Positions 18,183 through 27,674 of a stretch of DNA of 64,000 bases are shown piece after piece; the first letter of the stretch is position 1; each line of letters opens with the position of its first letter. The position numbers and the translations under genes are program-made. The notes beneath the pieces are model-generated. The model was not told where the DNA came from, did no database searches, and was given only the letters and a program-made list of their open reading frames with translations. Source of the DNA: Pycnococcus provasolii (Eukaryota > Chlorophyta > Pseudoscourfieldiophyceae > Pseudoscourfieldiales); the NCBI GenBank assembly GCA_049487715.1, contig CP150556.1, positions 186,001-250,000 on the forward strand, given 5' to 3'.

Positions 18183-21100
18183 ATGCCCGTTGTAGACTTC
18201 GACGACGACGACGACGCGTACCTGCTTGCTCAACTGGAAGCGATGGAGAATACTCCTGATGGTGGTGAGGATGCTCCTGCTCCTCATGAACTTGTTTCTC
18301 AGCAGCATGTTCCCCTGGAGCATGGTCATGGTGCTCCAGGCTCGTCGTCATATGCTGCTAATCATGAAGACGTGTCCGAAGAACACCTGAGATCAACGTT
18401 AAAGTCCGTCTTTGGATTCAACGCATTCTCCGCAGCACGCGCGGCTTTCAGTGACCCGCAAGTGAAGAAACTTGACCAACTTGCTGTCGTGCGCGCATCG
18501 CTTAACCTCAACGATACGCTCGTCGTCGCTTCCACCGGAGCGGGGAAGTCGCTGTGCTTCCAACTTCCACCCGTCGCCACAAACTCAACCGCACTCGTCA
18601 TCTCGCCACTCATCTCGCTCATGGTGGACCAAGTGCGCAACTTGACTGTCAGACACGGAATACCCGCGGCATTTCTAGGAGGAGCGCAGACGAACGCTGC
18701 GCAGGTGGAGCGCGATGCCATCCAAGGAAAGTACAGGCTTGTCTACGTCACGCCGGAAAAAGTGGCGGTGTGGTCGCACGGGATCAGGGCGATGCAGGAA
18801 AACGGCGTACTCTCGCTCATCGCAGTCGACGAATCGCACTGCGTTTCCGAGTGGGGACACGACTTCCGACCCAGCTATCAGCAGCTCGGACAACTCAGAG
18901 ACGGCGTGCTCTGGCCAAACCCGCGCGTGCCCATCATGGCGCTCACCGCCACCGCGACGCCGCGCGTGCGCGAGGACATTGTAGCGAGCCTGCGCCTCGA
19001 GAATCCGCAGACATTCGTCAGCTCATTCGATCGAAGAAATCTCATGTACCGCGTCGAGCAGAAGAGACCGTCGTCCAATCTAGAAGCACAGCTCGACTGG
19101 GTGGGAAACTTGCACGGCAGCGCCGGCGATGCTTCGAAGGGTGGCTCAGCAGGAGGCGACGCGTCAGCGACGCGCCCAATGACGCTCGTGTACGTGCAGT
19201 CACGACGAGAGGCTGACGATCTTGCAGCTTCCATGCGAGCGGTGCTGAAGAAGCACGGCGCGGACCCCTTCCCACTCGCCATCCTGTCACGAAGGTGGTC
19301 AACAGATGGCAAGCACGAAAATGATCTGGCCATTCATCCACGAACCGCGCACGCAATCAACGCTAGACGCCGAGTAGAAGGAAAGACGCCTCTGGCTATT
19401 GAAGAGACGCCGCCTTGTGTAATGCGCCTCGTAACGCGCGACGATCCCGCGGCGGCTTCCATGCTGAAGTTCCTCGACGCGTCCGAGATTGAGGCTCGTG
19501 CGACGTACGGCGTGCTGGCGTACCACGCGCAGAAGCCAGACGGCGAACGGCAGGTGGTTCATGACGCATTCGCTGGCGAGCATGCGAAAATCGTCGTTGC
19601 GACCTCCGCCTTTGGAATGGGAATCGACAAGGCGAACATTAGGCACGTGATCCACTGGGGAGCGCCGAGCAGCGTGGAGGCGTACTACCAGCAGAGTGGC
19701 CGTGCTGGCCGAGACGGTCTGCGCGGAACGTGCACGCTTTATTACGGGTTTAGCGACTTTGCCCTTGCACAGGACCGTGGCGCGGAGGTTTCAGGTGCCA
19801 CAGGTAAAGCGATTCACCGCGACGGCGCGGCGGCGATGCGCAGCTTTTGTACGTGCGTTACGTGCCGCCGCGCGGCTCTCCTCACTCACTACACGGGCGT
19901 GGCAAGCGAAACTCAAAAGCTTCGCCGCAACTGCTGCGATGTGTGCGAAGACGCGCTTAACGCGGCGTCTGGCGGTGCTATCGGCGACAGCGGTAGCGCC
20001 ACGACCATCAGCCCGTCAGCACCGTACGAATTAGGTCGGTATGCCGCGGTTCTCTTGTACTCGCTCAGCACGATGTGCTACGGCAAATCACAACCGGGGG
20101 CGGGCAGATTGCTTGACTTGCTACTCGGCTCCAAGTCCTCGCAGTACACCTCACCCACGGGGAAGCAGAATTTTATGTACGAACGGTGCAAATCACGTGG
20201 TGGGTACGACATTGCGAAGCAATACGATCGCACGAGGAACTGGTGGCAGTGCCTTCTGGAGCGTCTTAGTGATGAAGGTTTTGTCAACCGAGTGACAGAG
20301 GAGATGGAGGTCGCTGGACCTGGTAGAGGATTCACGAAGCCAATGACGAGGGCGTGGACGTCATTTGGATTGACGCCAAAGGGTAAGCAGTGGCTCGGCA
20401 GCTTCACACCTTCTGCTAATAGTCATGTACCTCCACCCCCACCATCTCAATCCAACGCTGCTCCATCTAACGGTGGTGGTGGTTTTTATGGAGGCATGGC
20501 AGCAGCATCGACGTCGTTGTCTCTGAAGATTCCGCTCGGCAAGGCGCTGTGCGAGCTGGAGCGCGAGAAAGTCGAGCAGGCTCTGAAGATGGAGAATGAG
20601 CGGAAACGGGCGCTTGAGAAAGCTGAGAAGGCTGAGACGGCGACGAAAGCGCGCCAGGAGGCGGAAACTCTGATGACAGGTCTTACCGTGGAGCAGCGGC
20701 GCGTCTGCCGCGCGGTCGTCTATGCACGTGCTAACGTGGCAAGGGCGACGCACGGCACCATCAACGCCCAGGACATTCTCTCGGATGCGGCGGTGCGCAG
20801 CCTGGTGATGGGCGTTGATATGCCCACGACACTCGCGGCGTTCACAGCTGCGGACGGAATCACGAAGCACCAGCTGGACTTGTACGGCACATCGCTCGTA
20901 CAGCATGTGCAGGAGAGCTTGCTTGCGCAAGAGCGTGCTGCCGCGACGTCGTTGGACGCGACGACAGTGGAAACGGCAGCGGGAAGCGGAATGGATCCTG
21001 ATTTGCTCACGCATCTGCATGAGACTGCCCGCGCCGTTTTTCTCGACGCTGAGAGAGAGCCGGCGTCCACAGACCCCGCGGACATGGAACTGTCGCCAAC

Positions 21101-21698
21101 TGAAGAGGATGCGTTCCAGCGCTACTTCACTGCGCCATTCGAGAGCATCGATTCGATCGCCACGACAAATCGTCCCCTCCTGAAGAATGGCAGACAGGGT
21201 AAGGAGCTGCAGGCGGCGACTGCCGTTCAGTACATCCTGAAGGGATATGTCGTGCACTCGGCAAAGGGTGACGTGAAGGTGGTCAAGCCAACCTCTGCGC
21301 AGTTGCGGGCGATGCTGGAAGCGGTCAACGCGCCGAGCGTGCGTCAGGGACCTGATAATCAGTTGGTTCCTGTCGCTGGTTGGTCAGCAGGCTCTGCCGC
21401 GGAAGCTTGCTACTCATGCCTTCTCGATGACGCGCGCGGCATGAAGGTGGCGGGATCGTCGACACGTCCCAAGCCTCCGGATAGGATGTCGGAGTTGATG
21501 TGGCTTCGTGAGCGTGCGAAGAAACAACTAAATGGCGTGGATCCAGGCTTCGCGATGGCAAAGACGGTGACCTTGGCAATCCTATGTGGTTACTGTGGCA
21601 CGCCGCAGTCGGCGGCGCACGTCGCTGGTACGGATGCGAAACGAGCACGTGTCGTGAGCGAGGTGGATCCCAATGTTTTTGGGATCCGCCGGAATTGA
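18183..21698 (+). CDS. RecQ-family DNA helicase
   Basis: 3'-5' ATP-dependent DNA helicase of recombination and replication repair, nuclear. Length 1171. Acidic N-terminus, then helicase core: Walker A STGAGKS (117-123), Walker B DESHCVSEWGHDFRPSY (216 onward), motif III ALTATATPRV, and motif VI YYQQSGRAGRDG. The motif IV/V region is interrupted by a roughly 100-residue insert. After it comes the zinc-binding RQC part (CTCVTCRRAALL and CCDVC, four Cys), a winged-helix region, a coiled Glu/Lys/Ala stretch at about 790-840, and a C-terminal region starting LTVEQRRVCRAVVYARANVA that may be HRDC-like. No exonuclease domain. No intron. The final codons contain a 9-bp inverted repeat (21665-21687). 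Paralogue assignment (WRN, BLM or RECQL type) is not possible by eye. Confidence 0.94.
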   Translation: MPVVDFDDDDDAYLLAQLEAMENTPDGGEDAPAPHELVSQQHVPLEHGHGAPGSSSYAANHEDVSEEHLRSTLKSVFGFNAFSAARAAFSDPQVKKLDQLAVVRASLNLNDTLVVASTGAGKSLCFQLPPVATNSTALVISPLISLMVDQVRNLTVRHGIPAAFLGGAQTNAAQVERDAIQGKYRLVYVTPEKVAVWSHGIRAMQENGVLSLIAVDESHCVSEWGHDFRPSYQQLGQLRDGVLWPNPRVPIMALTATATPRVREDIVASLRLENPQTFVSSFDRRNLMYRVEQKRPSSNLEAQLDWVGNLHGSAGDASKGGSAGGDASATRPMTLVYVQSRREADDLAASMRAVLKKHGADPFPLAILSRRWSTDGKHENDLAIHPRTAHAINARRRVEGKTPLAIEETPPCVMRLVTRDDPAAASMLKFLDASEIEARATYGVLAYHAQKPDGERQVVHDAFAGEHAKIVVATSAFGMGIDKANIRHVIHWGAPSSVEAYYQQSGRAGRDGLRGTCTLYYGFSDFALAQDRGAEVSGATGKAIHRDGAAAMRSFCTCVTCRRAALLTHYTGVASETQKLRRNCCDVCEDALNAASGGAIGDSGSATTISPSAPYELGRYAAVLLYSLSTMCYGKSQPGAGRLLDLLLGSKSSQYTSPTGKQNFMYERCKSRGGYDIAKQYDRTRNWWQCLLERLSDEGFVNRVTEEMEVAGPGRGFTKPMTRAWTSFGLTPKGKQWLGSFTPSANSHVPPPPPSQSNAAPSNGGGGFYGGMAAASTSLSLKIPLGKALCELEREKVEQALKMENERKRALEKAEKAETATKARQEAETLMTGLTVEQRRVCRAVVYARANVARATHGTINAQDILSDAAVRSLVMGVDMPTTLAAFTAADGITKHQLDLYGTSLVQHVQESLLAQERAAATSLDATTVETAAGSGMDPDLLTHLHETARAVFLDAEREPASTDPADMELSPTEEDAFQRYFTAPFESIDSIATTNRPLLKNGRQGKELQAATAVQYILKGYVVHSAKGDVKVVKPTSAQLRAMLEAVNAPSVRQGPDNQLVPVAGWSAGSAAEACYSCLLDDARGMKVAGSSTRPKPPDRMSELMWLRERAKKQLNGVDPGFAMAKTVTLAILCGYCGTPQSAAHVAGTDAKRARVVSEVDPNVFGIRRN

Positions 21699-21907
21699 TG
21701 CACCGACGTGATTTTTTTTTTTACAGAAGAAATTATCAAAATTGTTTGTTTGTTTGTTGCTGTTATGGACGCTGTAACATTCTAAAGTTGATTGATAATA
21801 AATTGACAAGGAGACGAGTGTGTGAGATGAAATCTTGATATGGATATGAAAGGTTACAAAACACCCTGTCAGAACGTTCTTTTTTTTGGTCTGTTTTTCT
21901 TTTTTTC

Positions 21908-22857
21908 CTAGTTGGGCAGTGCCATCTCAGCTTGCAACGCTTCGAGTTCGAGTTCCTCCGCAGTCTTTGCAGCCTGCGCAGGCTTTCCAGTTGGCACGGT
22001 CGGCATCGCCACTGGCGTTGCTGTTGGTGCGGCTGGCATTCCAAGGTTGGGCGAAGCGACCGCCGCAGGCTGTGCAGGCTGCACGCGTGCGGGTGCTGCT
22101 GTCGCCGTTGTGTCGAGTAGCTGCGCGTCCAGCTCCGCAGCCTCGAGTTCGAGCAGCTCGTTCTCGAGCTCGTCTTCGTCGAGGTCTGCCATGGCGCCCA
22201 CCGGCTGCCCCATCGCTTCCTGCACCTGCTTGACGGCGTCCGTGGTGTCGTTGATGTCGTCCATGACCCGGTCGACGTCGTCGATGTTCGTCGCCTCGGA
22301 CATCTTCTTCATCTGCGACGCGCCCGCTCGCATCGCGTTCACGGTTTCCGCCGTCATTGCCTGTCCCTCGAGTAGAATCTTCTGGTCTTCGATTCGCAAC
22401 TTGTTGTTCATGATGTAGTCGAGCTGCTGTTCGAGGAGTTTTTTCTTTTTCAGGCACTGCATGGCTGCACGCTATCATCGTCATAATAACAATAACATTT
22501 CATATGATTATTGAAAAAATGAAGGTGTGTTTTGCGATTTGTGAGTTTTTTTTTTAATGAATGAGAGTGGAAAGAAAAAACACAAAAAAATCAAACCCAA
22601 AAAATGGAAGACAGATAAGACAAAAGCACACATACCTTATTTTTCGCGAGTGTGAATTCTTTTGCACGTGCGAGTTCGTGAGCGATATCTTTTTGCAGTT
22701 TCCTTTCTTTTTTGTCAAGCATGTCGAGTGTTTCACTGAGACGATCCATGGTCGCGACAGTCCCTTGTGTAGCTGCCGCGGACACAACAGGTTGCGCCCC
22801 TGACGAACCTGACCCAGATGCAGGCTTCTTCGACGTGCCAAACAAACGAGAAAACAT
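21908..22857 (-). CDS. SNF7: ESCRT-III subunit SNF7/CHMP4
   Basis: Core filament-forming subunit of ESCRT-III, acting in multivesicular body formation, abscission and membrane repair. I join exon 1, 22636-22857, to exon 2, 21908-22471, across a 164-nt phase-0 intron (GTATGT...ATAG). The protein is 261 residues. It begins MFSRLFGTSKKP, then helix 1 (MDRLSETLDMLDKKERKLQK) and after the junction NK-RAAMQCLKKKKLLEQQLDY, which is the uninterrupted family sequence. The basic helix 1-2 hairpin is followed by acidic helices (ATNIDDVDRVMDDIND) and a C-terminal helix (EELELEALQAEMA) that fits the MIM1/Bro1-binding end. The Ala/Pro-rich linker is longer than in animals. An ATG at 22462 inside exon 2 is internal. 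Confidence 0.93.
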
Positions 22858-23523
22858 TGGAGCTATCACAGTCACAGCAGGAGCAGCTAACACACAGAGA
22901 CACACACAGCAGGCACACAGCAGGCACACGCACACCACACGCAGCAGCAGCCTCTGCCGAATGAACGCACGTTTGAGCGCGGCACCCACCGAAAACCTCC
23001 GAGGACGAAGGGGCACGCAACGCAGAAGGACGGAGCAGGCAGTCCAGGCACGCGCCGGAGAGGGAGAGGGGGCAGGAAGTTTCAAGGGGAATCTATAGGT
23101 TCAAGAAGGGGATCCCCAAACATCCCTGGATTCCTCTTCCTCCTAAGGTTCTTTGGTGTCCTCTTAGGTACCCGGTAAATGGAGGTGTCCTCATCCCAGA
23201 ACAGAAGCTGCCTGAGTGCCTGGTTGCTGGTTGGGGCAGAAGGAGAAGTCAGGGTGAAGAAGTTTGGGTTGGGGGTTCTGTTTGACTTGGGGGTTCTGTT
23301 TGACTTGGGGGTTCTGTTTGGGGGTTCTGTTTGGGGGTTCTGTTTGGGGGTTCTGTTTGACTTGGGGGTTCTGTTTGACTTGGGGGTTCTGTTTGGGGTT
23401 TGGTTGGGAGATCGAGGGAAAACGCGTTGCCCTCTGTTGAAAGTCGTCGGGGGCCTTGAACTCTTGAAGGGTCCCTGCGTTACTAAACCGTGAGGGCACA
23501 CTCCGTACCTTGTGGTTCGCATC
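22858..23523. other. divergent promoter region with minisatellite
   Basis: Lies between SNF7 and the NCS1 transporter, which diverge. It holds GGGATCCC (23108-23115), TACCCGGTA (23169-23177, the reverse complement of TACCGGGTA) and a G/T-rich minisatellite at 23271-23397 made of 19- and 14-bp variants of GTTCTGTTTGACTTGGGGG. No gene was recognised; the repeat creates long spurious open frames. Confidence 0.6.
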
Positions 23524-25485
23524 ATGCCCGCCATCGTTCGGGTTCCCATGTTACCTGCGTTACCTTCTTTCCAACGAGCTGGCTTCTTCTCAGGATGGGT
23601 ATCTGCATCAGGAAAGTCTGCATCAGGAAAGTCTGCATCAACTTCAGGAAAGTCTGCATCAGGAAAGTCTGCATCAGGAAAGTCTGCATCAGGAACATCT
23701 GCATCATCAGGATCAGGATCAGCATCAGGAAGGAGGACAACAATGTGCACGTTACGACGCTCATCTTGTGTGCCTTCAGGAGCTTTAGGAAGCAGCATCC
23801 ATGTCCATGAGGTCAGACTTATTCCTATGCGTCGTCATCCTAATCCTTATTGTTTTCAACGTCAGCATGGACATCATGGACGTCATCATCATCATCATCA
23901 ACATAATAATCAACGTCGTCAGGGGAAGAACGTTCTTTGTGCTTCCACTTCCTCAGCCTCTGGTGGGGGAGAAAAAGAGACGACAGGAGGGGGGGCCGAC
24001 CTTGCGCCTGTTCCCCTCTCGAAACGCGAGTGGAACGCGGCCGACCTTGCCGCGCTGTGGATTGGCATGATCGTGTGCGTGCCGGCATACCAAATATGCA
24101 CGTCGCTTGTCACCGTGCACGCACTCTCCATGACGCAAGCTCTCATCGTCGTCTTACTTGGAAACGCAATCTCGCTCGCACCCATGGTCTTGCAAGGACA
24201 CGCAGGTGTCAAATATGGCATCAGCTTTCCTGTGCACGCACGCGCCGTGTATGGACACCGAGGATCGCACGTCGCGACGTTCCTGCGAGGGTCCGTTGCG
24301 TGCGGCTGGTTTGGAATCCAAACGTACGTCGGAGGGATGGCGCTCTATCAGCTCGTCGACGCCGTCGTGCCCACGCTCAACCAAGCCATTTTGGCATCCA
24401 CAACACCTGACGTCATGGGACTCGCGGCTGACAAGTTTGCGTCGCTCTTCGCCTTCTGGCTCGTTCAAGTCTTCATCGTTGTCCGTGGCATGGGTGCCAT
24501 CCAAATCCTCGAGCGCGTCTCCGCACCCGTTCTTGGAGTCCTCTGCACGCTGCTGCTCTGCTGGGCTGCCAATGCCGCCAGCACAGCCACGGGACAACCT
24601 GCCATCGAGGCGCTCAAGCACGTCAGCAAGCCGCTCGCATCTGAAATCTTTATCAAGCAGCTCGGCCCTACCGTTACGGCATTCGTAGGATTCTGGGCCA
24701 CGCTTGCTCTGAACATATCTGACTTCACGCGGCTCGCCACCTCACACCGGGCAAGTTTTGTAGGACAAGGGCTTGGACTTCCTATTTTCAGTGTCGCTTT
24801 CGCCACAATGGCCATTGGCGTGACAGCGTGCACGGTCAGTGCGTTCGGCACCGCGATTGCTGATCCCGTTGCGCTTGTCGGACGCGTCGCCTCAGGGTCC
24901 AACTCCAATATCACCGCCGCGGTGCTCAGCCTCATCGGTCTCATGGTGGCCACGCTAAGCACGAATATCGCCGCGAACGTCGTGGCTCCCGCCAACGCTC
25001 TGTCAAACGCCTTCCCAAACGCATTCTCAACCTTTGCCAAGTCGGGTATGCTCGTCTGCTCGCTCGGCATCGCAAGCATGCCTTGGAAGTGGGCAGATAC
25101 GAGTGCGATGATCACGTGGCTGCTCGGATACTCCGTCATTCTCGCGCCAGTGCTCGGGATCATGCTTGTTGACTACTTCATCGTGAACGGACGATCGATC
25201 GACGTGGATGAGCTGTACGTCGCCACGCCGAAGAGCCGTTATTTCTACTGGAACGGATTTCATGTCAGCGCAATCTTGTGCACATTGCTTGCGACGCTCG
25301 TGAATGTGCCTGGTCTTCTTCACGCGCTCGGCGTTTTGAATGAGATTCCCACGATCCTGCTGAAATCGTTCGAATTCAGCTGGTTCACGGGCGTGGGATT
25401 CGGGGCTTTGCTGTACTGGTTTGTCAAGGCGATTGACTTCAAAGGGTTCGGAGCTTACCAGTGGAGAAAAACGATTTATACTTGA
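23524..25485 (+). CDS. NCS1 nucleobase transporter, plant PLUTO-like
   Basis: Cation- or proton-coupled symporter for purines/uracil; plant relatives sit in the plastid envelope. Length 653 from the first ATG. The conserved region begins at LSKREWNAADLAALWIGMI and shows the NCS1 features YGISFPVHARAVYGHRGSH, then RGSVACGWFGIQTYVGG, ALNISDFTRLATSH and NIAANVVAPANALSNAFP. About 12 hydrophobic segments are visible, ending in PTILLKSFEFSWFTGVGFG. Residues 1-140 are unusual: an SASGK pentapeptide minisatellite (15-bp unit at 23605-23735), then a His/Asn-rich stretch. Transit function is possible, but internal ATGs (for example 23743) may be the true start. The transporter core is secure, the N-terminus is not. 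Confidence 0.88.
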   Translation: MPAIVRVPMLPALPSFQRAGFFSGWVSASGKSASGKSASTSGKSASGKSASGKSASGTSASSGSGSASGRRTTMCTLRRSSCVPSGALGSSIHVHEVRLIPMRRHPNPYCFQRQHGHHGRHHHHHQHNNQRRQGKNVLCASTSSASGGGEKETTGGGADLAPVPLSKREWNAADLAALWIGMIVCVPAYQICTSLVTVHALSMTQALIVVLLGNAISLAPMVLQGHAGVKYGISFPVHARAVYGHRGSHVATFLRGSVACGWFGIQTYVGGMALYQLVDAVVPTLNQAILASTTPDVMGLAADKFASLFAFWLVQVFIVVRGMGAIQILERVSAPVLGVLCTLLLCWAANAASTATGQPAIEALKHVSKPLASEIFIKQLGPTVTAFVGFWATLALNISDFTRLATSHRASFVGQGLGLPIFSVAFATMAIGVTACTVSAFGTAIADPVALVGRVASGSNSNITAAVLSLIGLMVATLSTNIAANVVAPANALSNAFPNAFSTFAKSGMLVCSLGIASMPWKWADTSAMITWLLGYSVILAPVLGIMLVDYFIVNGRSIDVDELYVATPKSRYFYWNGFHVSAILCTLLATLVNVPGLLHALGVLNEIPTILLKSFEFSWFTGVGFGALLYWFVKAIDFKGFGAYQWRKTIYT

Positions 25486-25552
25486 TTTATTTGAGTTTTT
25501 TCACTCTTTTGAACAAGTTTTCATTAATTACAGTATGATGACACCGAGTCTT

Positions 25553-27661
25553 TTATTTTCTTTCAGATTCCCAAAAATGAAAGCACAGTGTTGTGTAAAT
25601 TGCATAAATTATGGGATATCCATACAAGAAAGTCTTGTCGATATGCTTTTCGATGAACGTCTCAATCAACAAGAGCTGAATTCTTGCTTTCGATCTTATG
25701 ATTTTCTTGACTGATTTCCCTTTCTTCTCATTAGACGACTTTGTAATGGCATTCGTCCAAGAATTGGGCGATGGAGACACCTGTGTATTACTATCGCGAG
25801 GGATGTAGGGAGGGAGGTTCGAAGCGTTGCCAGTGGAAGGTGACTCCTCATTTGTCGAATCCGTTGGCGCGGAAGAATTTGGCCGCTCCGTATCTATTCC
25901 TTTGTCACTGTCTTCATCAGAATCTTCCAATGCTAAACGCTGCAGGCGCCGAACCACAGCTGAACGGGACTCCGCTCGCTTATCCAGCAGGTGCGATATC
26001 AGAGACTCCCCCAACGTCGTCGCCACGAAGAACGTGGAAATGAGTACAAACTGGTGCATGGGAGTGAGGTATGAGGTCTTCGGCATAAACTCTCCCAGCA
26101 GGACCTGGAAGACGTTCAAGGCTAGCATCAGCGTGAGTGATATGGATGCTCTTGCATCCAGTTGTTTTGGGCTGATGAAGAAAACCACTGAGCCCAAGGC
26201 TGTGAGGAGACACACGATCACGATGTAGTTTAGCGCGTAGAAGGTGTACGTCCGATTCGCAATCACGTACACCGTCGCCGACGAAAACGTGTTGACTTCT
26301 TGAATGTCGGCATCCATGTTGTTGCTTTCATAAAAGCTCTTCAACTTTTCTATGGTTTCCCTCAGCGGTCCAGATTCTCCCGCAATACGGTTGAAGTCGG
26401 CGTCGAGGTACGGTTTCTCCTCAATCCGCGTCCCTGCCAGCGTCCAGCCGTTCATCGTGTCTTTGTCTTCGCGCTTCCCGTGAGAGGCAATTGCATGGTT
26501 GAGTGATGACGATAACTCGTGGAAACGCACTTGCGTTCGCAAGCCCACGTCTTCGCGTATCGCGAAAGATATGGGCAACTCCTGCGTGTCTTGTGGAAAT
26601 TCGACAAAGCTCATCGGCGACGATAACTTTGCCTCGTAATTTATTTTGTAAACGACCGTCTGAGTCTCCCGAAAATTCCACAAAAATTCGCCCATGACGT
26701 TGAACTTCTCACTCTCCTCTCGTACGTTCAAAAATTTCAGCTTTGGCCTCCACAGATATTTGCATCCGCCTTCGTTCAGTGTGTCGCCTCGGCCTCTGCA
26801 GTCCGAAAACATGTTCGGGTCAGTCCAATGCATCAAAATCGTGAAGGCGCACTGAAACTCAAACCGTGTTTCGTCAATGTTGAATACCTCCGTGACTACT
26901 GCAGCGAGCTGAATAAGCAACGGCCCTTTTTTCAAAGTGGTCGGTATAGTTGGTGTCAAGAGGGAGTTCAGTCCTCCTATCATGTGCATAGCGTGGCCCA
27001 CTGGCATGCCCATGCCCGTCAAGTGATCTTCTGTGAGCTGTATAAAAGTCGGGCCGTCGATGTAGTTCTGCTCAAACAATGGCTTGTAGGGTGCGAAATT
27101 CGCGGCAGATATCATGTTCAGCAATTCGGTCGTGTTAAATAGGGTAGCGTGCTTGCAGGTGAACATGCTCACTGCGAGTGCATTCAAGCTGGACATACCA
27201 GATAGGTTAGAGACACCCGCCGCACCCCGCCAATGATAGTCCAAGCACATCCAGTAAGCTTTGTCTTGACTACTTTCGATGACGCCAACTTGATCCCCGT
27301 CTTTCTTGAAGTAGTTCGTGTACCCTTCCTCGACACAGTATTCTTGAATTTGTTGCGCGCACAGTTCTCTTTGATTATCTATTTGGCACGCGCACAGCCT
27401 CGTGTTGAGAGAGCTTGCTTCTGCGCCTCCAGCAAATAACTGCATCGTGATGAAGACACTGCACCACCACAAGGCAAGGCACACGCAGGACCCCAAATAA
27501 GAAGTCGTCTTTGCAAAACGTCGCCGCAAAGAAGACAAAGACCGGGGCGAAGAGCGGCCGCGAGAACGGCGTTGCGGCCGCGAGAAGAACGGCGTTGCGG
27601 CCGCGTCATCAGGCGTGGCGGCCATCCCCATCACCGCGACCGATGACGTGCGGGAAAACAT
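25553..27661 (-). CDS. pentameric ligand-gated ion channel subunit with SAM domain
   Basis: 702 residues. In order: a hydrophobic signal segment (about 54-80, GSCVCLALWWCSVFITMQLF); a Cys-rich region (about 85-170) with several possible N-glycosylation sites; a SAM-like domain (about 178-235, including YIDGPTFIQLTEDHLTGMGM); a beta-rich ligand-binding-like domain (about 245-468, opening VVTEVFNIDETRFEFQCAFT, the usual 'V..I..vDE' start); then M1 (about 472-497), M2 (about 502-524, ARASISLTLMLALNVFQVLL), M3 (about 533-557), a 110-residue Ser/Asp-rich cytoplasmic loop and M4 (about 669-697). The loop signature FPQDTQ (355-360) is kept, but the two bridging cysteines are replaced (Ser348 and Leu362), as in bacterial channels. 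Ligand and ion selectivity cannot be told. TACCGGGTA lies 5 bp upstream of the ATG. Confidence 0.85.
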   Translation of the reverse strand: MFSRTSSVAVMGMAATPDDAAATPFFSRPQRRSRGRSSPRSLSSLRRRFAKTTSYLGSCVCLALWWCSVFITMQLFAGGAEASSLNTRLCACQIDNQRELCAQQIQEYCVEEGYTNYFKKDGDQVGVIESSQDKAYWMCLDYHWRGAAGVSNLSGMSSLNALAVSMFTCKHATLFNTTELLNMISAANFAPYKPLFEQNYIDGPTFIQLTEDHLTGMGMPVGHAMHMIGGLNSLLTPTIPTTLKKGPLLIQLAAVVTEVFNIDETRFEFQCAFTILMHWTDPNMFSDCRGRGDTLNEGGCKYLWRPKLKFLNVREESEKFNVMGEFLWNFRETQTVVYKINYEAKLSSPMSFVEFPQDTQELPISFAIREDVGLRTQVRFHELSSSLNHAIASHGKREDKDTMNGWTLAGTRIEEKPYLDADFNRIAGESGPLRETIEKLKSFYESNNMDADIQEVNTFSSATVYVIANRTYTFYALNYIVIVCLLTALGSVVFFISPKQLDARASISLTLMLALNVFQVLLGEFMPKTSYLTPMHQFVLISTFFVATTLGESLISHLLDKRAESRSAVVRRLQRLALEDSDEDSDKGIDTERPNSSAPTDSTNEESPSTGNASNLPPYIPRDSNTQVSPSPNSWTNAITKSSNEKKGKSVKKIIRSKARIQLLLIETFIEKHIDKTFLYGYPIIYAIYTTLCFHFWESERK

Positions 27662-27665
27662 TCAC

Positions 27666-27674
27666 TACCGGGTA
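27666..27674. promoter_or_regulatory. TACCGGGTA motif at channel gene start
   Basis: Near-palindrome five bases upstream of the ion channel ATG. The same 9-mer or its complement occurs intergenically at 1569, 5106, 14977 and 23169. A promoter or initiator role is inferred from position only. Confidence 0.35.

Noticed and set aside
23082-23798. Minus-strand 238-residue frame with NRTPKS and DADFP repeats
   Set aside because: Both repeats are minisatellite translations; no conserved domain outside them.
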